DNA of 64,000 nucleotides from Lateolabrax maculatus (taxonomy: Eukaryota; Chordata; Actinopteri; Acropomatiformes; Lateolabracidae). This document shows, in pieces, positions 56,201-64,000 of the stretch; the first letter of the stretch is position 1, and each line of letters starts with the position of its first letter. The notes beneath the pieces were generated by a model that was not told the DNA's origin, did not search any database, and saw nothing but the letters and a program-made list of their open reading frames with translations. Location of the stretch: the NCBI GenBank assembly GCA_031216445.1, contig CM062216.1:10505001-10569000 (forward strand), written 5' to 3'. The translations under genes were made by a program, and so were the position numbers.

Positions 56201-59200
56201 GAGGGCTCTGCTGCGGGTGATTAAAACTGCCCAGTACATCATTGGTACCCATCTACCGAGCATCAGTGATATCGATGAGGTGCCTGCACAGGAGAATATT
56301 AAAAGACCAAACCCAGCCAGCAACAGCCTGTTCACCCTGTTGCCGTCTGGCAAGAGATACAGAAGAATCTGCTGCCGTGCCATCAGACTACAGAGCTTCT
56401 TTCCTCAGGCTACAAGACTCTCCAACTCATCCTCCACACTCCACCATGAATAATAATTTATTTTTCTGAAGTAGCAAAATAGTATATAAACTATATCTGC
56501 ATCTCGTGGTACAACTTTATGTTGTAGAATGACAATAAATTAACCTTGTATCCTTGTAATTTTTCGGTGAAACTGGGAACATTTTTTGCTTTATATTGTG
56601 AATCCCACTATAGAGTAAAGCTGACTTGAGTTGAAAAGCTGTGACAAACTTTCTGTGGCGGCACAAAATTGGTCAACCATTCACTGTCAATTAAATAGCT
56701 CCAAGCCACACAACTCAATAACATCAGGGATTACAGTCTTGATTATTTTGTTACTAAGCTTCTAGCTTTACCATGGACAGCTGAACTGGCCTAAGCCAAT
56801 AATAAAATGTATTTTCAAAAAAAGTGAATGGCATATGACTATAGTTGGTTCCTTCTCTCTCAACCATAGCATACAGTAAACATCCCATTTTGTTTATTTT
56901 GTCTTTCAGTGCGATGAGTAAGCGGTGCCAGAACTTGCTGCTGCAGATCTATCTGCACTTCCCTGAGGTCATCCAGCACGTTACCCTGCCTGAAGGCACC
57001 CTCAGCAGTGGGGGGGCTGCATACGGCAGCAGCTGCAAGGTAAAGAGCTCTCACCTGTTTCATAGACCAGATAGTTCTTACCATCTAAATGTAAGTGATT
57101 TTGTTGTGACATTTGAATTTCTATGTCCTGCTTCCATGGTATAATGACATGTTTTATTTATTCTTCTTGTGATTTCATAGTTGGGCTAGATGCTCTTCAT
57201 ATTGAGTAAAATATCTGGTTAGATTTAGTAGGAACTTCCTAAACAATGTGGATATGAAAGAATAAAAACTGATTTTGTAATTGCTGTAAAATTAAGTCCA
57301 ACAGGAAAAGCTACAGTAACAAATACACTAAAGTATTCCATTGCTTATAACAAAAAAGGTCACAAGTCATGACCTACAGCCTTTACTGAGCTCTATGAAC
57401 TGCACACTCCACTGAACTCCACAGGAAGCGATTTATAATGCTGAAAAAAACAGGATCTGGTGTCATGACCATCTCCTTGTATTCATAAAAAAAAAAGAAA
57501 AGATTTCAACTCCAAGAAAAACTTTGTTTTTTGGATTGAATAACATTGTATATTTATTGCTTATAACAATTAATTCACTGTGATACTTCCAGATATGGTA
57601 TATACTTATTTTTACTTACTTACTTATTGTGTTTTTCCCAGCTTGATGTCCTGGTGCATCGCCTGGTCACACTGCTTGCTGATATCGGAGACTCAAAGTC
57701 TGCTGAGAACCGTGTGTCTGATGCCAATCTTGCATGTAGGAAGCTCGCTGTGTCGCACCCTGTCCTTTTGCTCAGGTGAAAAAAATGCCATAGTATTTTG
57801 GGATGTAGTTTAAAACCACTAGGTTTTCTGTTGCCATAGAAGAGGGTTCAACTTGCTGACCTTGTTTCCTTTATTTTTTTTCAGACACCTGCCTATGATT
57901 GCAGGTCTCTTACATGGTCGCATTCACCTGAACATGCAGGAGTTTCGGCAGCAAAACCACATGACGTTCTTTAGTAATGTACTCGCCATCCTGGAGCTGC
58001 TGCAGCCGCTTGTCTTCCACAGTGGCCACCAGAGGGCGCTTCAAGACTGCCTTCTGTCCTTTATGAAAGTCCTTAAGGTGGGCGGCTCACACCTCCTATC
58101 TCGCCATTAAGATTTAGGATTGAGATCGGACGTAACTACTTGTTTTGTTGAGCTTCAGAGTTTTTCAGTGTTCATACGTGTTTGTGCATCTTTCTTGTAG
58201 AACTTTCAGAGGACTCGTTCTCCGTTGGTCTTCATCAACAAGTTTTTGCAGTTCACACAGAAGTACATCACCCACGACGCTGCAGCCGCCATTCCCTATT
58301 TACAGAAGCACTCAAACATCTTGCAGTAAGTATATCATGGCAAAATATCCTTTTGAATGACACAATTTTGACATTTAAATGGCACACTATGAACGAGTTC
58401 ACCGTATTTACAGCAAAAGTGGCTTTGTTAGAGATTTTGTTTTGCTGTTTCTCCTGCCAGGGTTCTGTGTGCAGAAAACCCAGACCTGGTTCAACTGAAA
58501 TCTCTGCTGGCTGGACTCACTTTGCCAGTAAAAAGTTCTTCTGCAGAGGTTGCACCAGAGGATAGAGACGGTAAGCACAGGAGGATTTTCTGGGTTCATG
58601 GAGTTGTTACAGAGCAAACATATACATATGAAACCTAAGAATATTCAAAATATAAATAATCACCTTGCAATTATTTACATATGTCATGATACATGGTGAC
58701 ATTTTAATGCTTAAGTTGTTGTCTTTTCTTACAAACTACAATTTTGCCAAATAATTTTTTTTTGCTCTTTACCAGATGACATGTCAACTGGTTCCCTGCC
58801 CCTAGTCAACATATCTGCCTCAGTTTCACTGAGTGCGGCTGACATGACCATGTACCTGAAAAAGATGTCTAGAGGAGAGGCAGTCGAGGGTAAATAACAT
58901 ACTGTTGCAGCAATTTCACACACATAAATCTTGTATCGTAATGAGTAATGTGCTGTTTTTTTCCCATCTGTTATAGATGTGTTGGAAGTGTTGATGGAGG
59001 TGGATGAGAAGTCGAGGAGGAGCCCAGAGATCATCCAGTACTTCATTGTGAGTCATAAACAACAAAAACAAAATAAAAAGGTCAAGTGTATTACCTGTCA
59101 GTGTGTAACACGTCAATCACCACCTTCTGTCTCTGTTCGTAGAATGATCTGCAGAGACTCATGGCTTCCTCTGAGGAGCTGTGTCGGAACATGGCCTTTA

Positions 59201-59779
59201 ATCTGGCCCTGCGCTGCATCCAGAATAATCCCTGGTAAATGTACAGCCTACATAAAGCATGCTGGGAGAGGAAATGTGTGGAAATAAATGAGCCAATGGT
59301 TTAAAAAAAAAAAAAAGAAACAATGGTGTACTTATACCTACAGTGTCAGTCTTCAATCTATCTGTCTGCATACTTCAGTTATCATTTATTTTTCACTATG
59401 TAATAGTGTATGTTTTCTCTGCTGCAGCCTGGCAACGGACTTCCTGCCAACCTTTATGTACTGTATGGGCAGTGGTAACTTCGACGTGGTACAGACTGCT
59501 CTCAGGAATCTTCCAGAATACGTACTTCTCTGTCAAGGTAAGAGGATACTCTTTAGCCACATTCTTGTTGACAGTGATCTGGTAAGAAGCAGTCACTCCT
59601 GTGCCTGTCCTGAAGTCACATGACAATAGCTGCATGTTGTAATGTGCTTTTTCCCCTTCACAGAACATGCAGACATCTTACTCCACAAGGCCTTTTTAGT
59701 GGGTATCTATGGACAAATTGACACCAGTTCAATGATATCAGAGTCTATGAAGGTACTTCACATGGAAGCAACAACATAA
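42465..59779 (+). CDS. ints1: Integrator complex subunit 1
   Basis: Forty-seven coding exons were traced by hand. All junctions are GT-AG, phases agree throughout, and the total is 6561 bases, or 2186 residues; human INTS1 has 2190. There is no frameshift or internal stop. INTS1 is the largest Integrator subunit, an alpha-helical HEAT/armadillo-like scaffold in the nucleus that also contacts INTS12. The complex cleaves snRNA 3' ends and attenuates paused RNA polymerase II transcripts. The protein starts MNRPKPTTLRRPSAAKPS and ends VLHMEATT, as expected for the family. Introns are mostly 77-400 bp, the longest (54653-56909) holding a LINE fragment. The gene is divergent from mafk, as in human. 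Donors after exons 12 (GTCTGT) and 28 (GTTTAT) are weak but keep phase and family sequence. Exon coordinates are in the next three entries. Confidence 0.96.
47214..48314 (+). other. ints1: ints1 intron 18
   Basis: A 1.1-kb intron with no recognised repeat or gene. Confidence 0.6.
48315..54652 (+). CDS. ints1: ints1 coding exons 19-37 (central part)
   Basis: Exons: 48315-48444, 48630-48809, 48949-49098, 49190-49369, 49485-49589, 49705-49872, 50167-50278, 50362-50520, 50613-50759, 50867-50965, 51231-51355, 51559-51813, 51930-52089, 52176-52307, 52944-53112, 53722-53848, 53959-54074, 54184-54271, 54402-54652. They encode about residues 838-1789. A charged linker (DDEEGESKEQRAKKRQRQ) spans the exon 20-21 junction near residues 928-945 and probably lies between helical blocks. 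The segment NIMDKHYMAHLVEVQHERGA across exons 27-28 is a strong family match and confirms the weak exon 28 boundaries. The KARGTPAYRPYLLALLTHQS segment marks exon 35. Confidence 0.92.
52308..52943 (+). other. ints1: ints1 intron 32
   Basis: About 640 bp, AT-rich; nothing recognised. Confidence 0.6.
53113..53721 (+). other. ints1: ints1 intron 33
   Basis: About 610 bp; short open frames here have no family resemblance and no exon is needed to keep phase. Confidence 0.6.
54653..56909 (+). other. ints1: ints1 intron 37, the longest
   Basis: A 2.26-kb intron in a gene whose other introns are mostly below 400 bp. Its 3' half is an L2-type LINE fragment (55745-56560). The unique part at 54900-55740 is evenly composed and free of simple repeats, and may be conserved regulatory DNA. 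Confidence 0.6.
55745..56560 (+). mobile_element. Degenerate L2-clade LINE, 3' end of ORF2 and 3' UTR
   Basis: Translated segments match the end of L2-type reverse transcriptase proteins in order. Near 55780-55930 a stretch corresponds to the region around the catalytic aspartates, but YTTIIG stands where FADDTTLIG is usual, so those aspartates are lost. At 56181-56450 come YIIGTHLPSISDI, LFTLLPSGKRYR and SFFPQATRL, the typical C-terminal motifs. Stops and frameshifts break the frame (for example after EEINNLA and in two poly-T/A runs). The 3' end GACAATAAATTAACCTTGTA resembles LINE tails. It is a dead, 5'-truncated insertion in sense orientation in ints1. Confidence 0.85.
56910..59779 (+). 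CDS. ints1: ints1 coding exons 38-47 (C-terminal part)
   Basis: Exons: 56910-57039, 57642-57775, 57885-58077, 58201-58325, 58461-58570, 58776-58889, 58977-59047, 59143-59234, 59428-59537, 59664-59779. They encode about residues 1789-2186. The part is mostly helical repeats, for example the HLPMIAGLLHGRIHLNMQEF helix and the FINKFLQFTQKYI helix. A short variable linker (SSSAEVAPEDRDDDMSTG) spans exons 42-43. The stop TAA is at 59777-59779. Confidence 0.93.
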
Positions 59780-60965
59780 CAAAGCGTACCACTCTACATC
59801 CATTTGAAAAAATGTGTCATTCATTTTCTGCATTCCAGAGTTGGATAATTTTGTAAAATTTTGTATTGCCTTTAGTTCAGACATTGCTCTGAATTGATCA
59901 TGACAGATGTACAAACTCTGTGGCTCTTCAGTAGTACAGATTAAAGGATCCTGCAGTAAGCTGGTGGCTACCAGTAATGTAATAACTTCTGGATAATTTA
60001 GCGACTTCAAAGAATTCATTAAAACTTCCTCTTAATGAGTTGAAAATATAATAATTAAAACTGTGAAAACAATGAGAATTCCCACGCACTGTCTCGCTTA
60101 ATGCTGATTTTTTTCAAAAATAATTAAAACTGTAAAATTGCTGTCATTGTAATAATTCCACAATTAGTGCATTTATTACTTCTTAAGGGATGTAAGTCAT
60201 TTTTAACTGATGATGTAATGACATTAACCAATAATTAAAAAAGATAACTAGAATTTGAATTATTATTAGGTAATGTTATTATATAATCTCTGAAAGACAG
60301 AATGTACCAAATTTGAGTCATTAACTGAATATTTAATTAAATTGAAATTAAAACAACAGCTTTTGTTGCATTTTCAGACATTTTAGAGGGATTTTTTTTT
60401 TTTTACTTCTACAGTTATAAAATTATTAAGATACATTATTACTACAGAGTGTATTTGGAAAATGGCACAATAGTTTTGGCTTAATTTTTTTCATAGTTTG
60501 AATATGGAATATCAACATTATTGTGCAGATAAAATGCTGACCGTATCCTTCATTTGTAGTTGTTTTTAATGAGCATATCATTAAAAATGAATATTTCTGC
60601 TCATTGTCCTCTATCCAGTGTTGTATCAGTATGGTAGCAATTTTGCCATAATTTTCCTCTACATTATCAGAGTCCAAACTAAAGGTCGGTAGGATCTGAC
60701 TAGATACCAGATGCTATTGGAATGCCTCACTGTATTACACAAGGGATGTAATTCAGTAACAGATTTTGTCATTTGACTGTCAGATTATTAAGATAATGAA
60801 GCCAAAATGACAAAATATGTTATTGCCTGAATACAATTTAATTGTGAATTATTGAAATGGTTAAAAATAACTGGCCATGTCTTTTGAAGTCACAATGCTT
60901 TACTGTTACCTGAAGTCTGTGAGCCACCTTGATGTGAACTAAATAAAATAACTTTTGGAATATGC
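59780..60965 (+). other. ints1: ints1 3' UTR, length uncertain
   Basis: No canonical AATAAA was seen until 60942-60947, which would give about 1.18 kb of 3' UTR. Variant ATTAAA signals occur much earlier, near 60016 and 60054, and would give a UTR of only about 250-300 bp. The segment is AT-rich, with a near-repeat of AATAATTAAAACTGT at about 60050 and 60120. Confidence 0.45.
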
Positions 60966-63900
60966 CTTTTTTTATTATTTGTCTGTCAGCGCTACCTGTG
61001 AATGCTGTAACATTTTATCAGTTAACCGCTGTAGTTCAGGAATGCAATGGAGACATTTTACCACTGTTTAATTGGAAAGCCGTTTAATGTTGAAATTGTA
61101 AAAACACAAATTTCACAAGAACCAATTATTACCTTTCAGAATAATATTTTAGCACCTCAAACAAAATGGAAGGGGAAAAATAAATGGTGCAAGGTTTGTG
61201 GCTTTTCATTTCATTCCAATAATTCTTGGATCCTGATAAAACTGCAAACAGCTGTCATAGGTACGCCTGCTCTTCACTGGTGTGTAATAGACAAAGGCGT
61301 GATGCACATGCTGTGATGGAAACCATTTTGCCATGAAAGTGTGAGTTGTTTTGCCCAGTGCCACTAACTTTATCTGGAAACCTCTTGATAAAATCAAAGG
61401 GATAAGTTAAACAATGTGTAGGCATGCAGGTAAACTAGGAAAGTGGATGTCCCTATTGATAGTAAATTAACCATGGCGGTAATTGTTCAATCACACAGAC
61501 CAAAGGGTGCTTTGAAGACGTGATGTGGGTAGGCCATTCAGCAGCACAGGCGGCTGCTGGTGTTTTGTTACATAGAGGGACATTAAGATGAAGCTAGAGC
61601 ATGGTTGATGATCCTCAGTGAGGGTGAGACATGCCCACACTAGTGGGTCAGTGGAATCTGTCATTCAGAAGTGACAGGCTTTCAATAAGATACATGGGCT
61701 GGACGGCTGAAAGCAGCTTGTCTCAGACTACATTAATGCGGCTTTTTCTTTTAAAATGTGACCACAACCAAGGCTAGCGGTAGAATGCTTTTACATTTAT
61801 CAAAAAATGCAGACTGCAGCCAGTTTTATTGTGTACAACAAGGACATCATGAAACCCATGTTTCTTTTATTTATTTGTCACAGAAAGATATAAATAAGCT
61901 GAGTTGTGACAACAGTCATGTACAGAATTCAAACCCAAAACATTGTGAATTTATTATATATGTGCCTTTGTCTTCTGACCCCCCCCATGCCTTCAAATCC
62001 CCTTTAATGAATATGTATTCACACATCCATTCCTATAATTAACTTGTTCATATGTAAACCCCCACAATCATGTCCTACCCATCATGCCTCATACCTGCTG
62101 ATCTCTCTCTGCTGGCCCCATCTGATGTGTTAATTGCACCTGTATGGTGTCCTATAACTAGCCAAAAGCTCTGTTTATGGTTATCAATCAACCTACAACA
62201 CAAGTCTTAGCAGCCTGAGCTCTTGGTCAGGCGCCAGCATCCTATTGGCTGGGCAGCAGTGAGGCGGAACAGAGATGAATGACAGCTAACAAGGAAGTGG
62301 TGGGAGAGAGGGTGCAGGGGGGGCTGGCCTGTTGCTGAATAGTCAGACAGACCACTGACAAGTTAACAACCTCTGCCTTTATTCATCAAACCAGGCTGTC
62401 CTCAAATGCAGCTGCTAAGAGCAGCTCATTTGTCCTTCCTGAACATTTTGCTACGTGGCGATAAAATATCTCTATAGCACATATTTAGTGAAATAACCAT
62501 GGGCAGTGGGGAGAAAAGTAAAAAGTCCAAAATATATAGTTTTTTTCTTTTTTCCTTCCCTATTAATCATCTCACGACCCCCAAAGTTTAGCTTGTTGTT
62601 TCCTGGTTGGAAAGCACTGTACTAAACTACCCAACTGCATAGAAAGTACGCGCATAACGAGTACTTTCACTTGTGATACTTTGAGTATATTTTGCTGATA
62701 ATACTATTATCTATACTATTTGCATTTTTCCCCACTTTTACGTAAAATTCAGAATGCAGGACTGCAGCGCTGACTGTGGGAATGTTATCTTGTTAAATAC
62801 TGTTTCAAAGTGCAGGCACATGGTTGTCAGCGGGCCTTCCAGCCCATGTGAAAGTGGACAGTGAATGAGCAGCGAGCAGGAATGTGGCCAGCGGAGGCTT
62901 CTCGGTGTCTCTCTCAGCTACAGGAGGGGCCCTGATGTGCCACTACCTGCCCATGCACATCTGTCTGCTCTCCGTCTTCCTCTCAATGGCACCCTCGCCT
63001 TAGATCATCTCCTCTTCCTCCACGCTTGAGTTGCACTTGGCTTGCGTGGAAAAAATGTGGACCATCTCTCGCCTCTCTTCTCCCTGGCACTTTGATGTCT
63101 CAAGTGTGATTGCTCTTGGATTGTGGCCGCTTTCCCTTGAAGGTTTTGACATGAAAAGCAGGCTGGGCTCTCAGGTTTATCCCATGGCCAGTGATCCAGG
63201 ACTAAAACAATCAGCCTGCTCACTGTGGGATACTATTACCGGGGAGAGTGAGGCACCAAGCATAGGGGCTTCCTCAGCCATGAAATACACTTTACTTCCA
63301 AGTCACAAACACATTTTAGGTGTGTTGATTGAATTATACCAATCCACACTCCCATTAATAGATTTTATTTTAAAGTTTGTGCGGGCAGTTGACATTAAAA
63401 TACGTATGCGAGCAGCCAGAGAATACATTCCCGGTGTGTTTGCGCAGAAGTGGACGACTGAAATGATTCAACATTTGTAATGAATTAAAAAGAAATGAGG
63501 CCAGTAATTGCAGTTAAGATTGACCCAATCTGATAAGTATGATAATGTGACATGTCATTAACAGCAGAGGCATAAGTGACAACCCTTAAGCTTCACTTAC
63601 ACTTTCATTAAATATTGATCTTATCTGTGCTCATTGCTGTTCCAGCCTGCAAATTACACCAGATAGATATATTCCCATGACAGGGGAACCGACGATAATC
63701 ATCCATCTTCGCATGACATTTGGCAGAACTCTTGTTTTATGAGCTGAAGTGCCACTGTAGTGGATGAGAAAGAATAATAATGTGCCGTGTACATGGTCTT
63801 CATTATGTTAGATCGTATCTGATCACACAGAGGGCAGTGTGACAGTTCAGCCACTTCAGCCATGTTTGTCAAGGAAAAAAGGGGGTAAACAGCTTCAAAT

Positions 63901-64000
63901 TTTAACTTAATGAAAGTGTTTTTCTGCAATAAATTTCACACGATAGAAAGATTTCTACATCAGTGTATATGCCTCAGTAACAGTTTGAAAAGTAATGTAA
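60966..64000. other. Intergenic DNA downstream of ints1
   Basis: No gene was recognised. One open frame at 63031-63480 (149 codons) lacks any known family and is probably chance. A TACTT-type repeat remnant lies at 62620-62775. The rest, especially 61500-62350 and 63050-63900, is balanced in composition and lacks simple repeats, with TAATTGC, GATAA and TAATGAATTA-like motifs. That texture is common in developmental conserved non-coding elements. Confidence 0.5.
62620..62775 (+). mobile_element. Percomorph TACTT repeat, copy 3 (fragment)
   Basis: CTACCCAACTGCATAGAAAGTA, CGAGTACTTTCACTTGTGATAC, TTTGAGTATATTTTGCTGATAA and AATTCAGAATGCAGGACT match the interior of the family seen at 29855 and 38305. 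Both ends are missing. Confidence 0.6.

Noticed and set aside
63031..63480. 149-codon plus-strand open frame downstream of ints1
   Set aside because: No recognisable domain, weak start context and no flanking exon pattern. An open frame of this length can occur by chance in evenly composed DNA. A protein search or transcript would overturn this.
1..64000. tRNA, rRNA, CRISPR, prokaryotic operon or viral genes
   Set aside because: None recognised. The sequence is intron-rich vertebrate DNA and its repeats are eukaryotic transposons and microsatellites.

Overview
The window is vertebrate nuclear DNA, most likely from a spiny-rayed (percomorph) teleost. The genes are split by GT-AG introns. Promoters are CpG-rich, the rest is AT-rich with many microsatellites, and several dispersed repeats look like families common in percomorph genomes. 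Four protein-coding genes are supported: psmg3 (+), tmem184a (+), mafk (-) and ints1 (+). As I remember the human map, this is the same order and relative orientation as PSMG3-TMEM184A-MAFK-INTS1 on 7p22.3, so the segment appears to be an old conserved block.

Layout. 1-3.1 kb: AT-rich upstream DNA with one perfect hairpin and a ZNF143-type site. 3.15-5.88 kb: psmg3, with a non-coding first exon and two coding exons. 6.47-24.69 kb: tmem184a, with a non-coding exon and eight coding exons; its large introns hold MITE-like repeats, a hAT element with intact 8-bp target duplications, and microsatellites. 24.72-36.4 kb: mafk on the minus strand. It has a probable long 3' UTR meeting tmem184a tail to tail, two coding exons separated by a 95-bp intron, a 6.4-kb intron, and a CpG-island first exon. 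36.4-41.8 kb: intergenic DNA between the divergent mafk and ints1 promoters, with TGAGTCA-type sites, a GATTA-rich minisatellite and three CTCF-like motifs. 41.8-60.9 kb: ints1, 47 coding exons joining in frame to 2186 residues, with an L2-type LINE fragment in its longest intron. 60.9-64 kb: no gene seen; the stretch looks like candidate conserved regulatory DNA.

The genes have unrelated jobs: proteasome assembly (PSMG3), a multi-pass membrane protein reported as a heparin receptor (TMEM184A), a small Maf bZIP factor (MAFK), and the scaffold of the Integrator RNA-processing complex (INTS1). Their linkage is best read as shared ancestry or shared regulatory landscape rather than a pathway. 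No tRNA, rRNA, CRISPR, prokaryotic or viral feature was recognised, and I found no sign of a wholly new protein system. The most interesting signals are regulatory: a local excess of bZIP (TGASTCA) sites and a near-perfect C-MARE around mafk, the CTCF-like trio beside ints1, and the long T/G versus C/A inverted repeat across the mafk CpG island. All counts and motif calls were made by eye.
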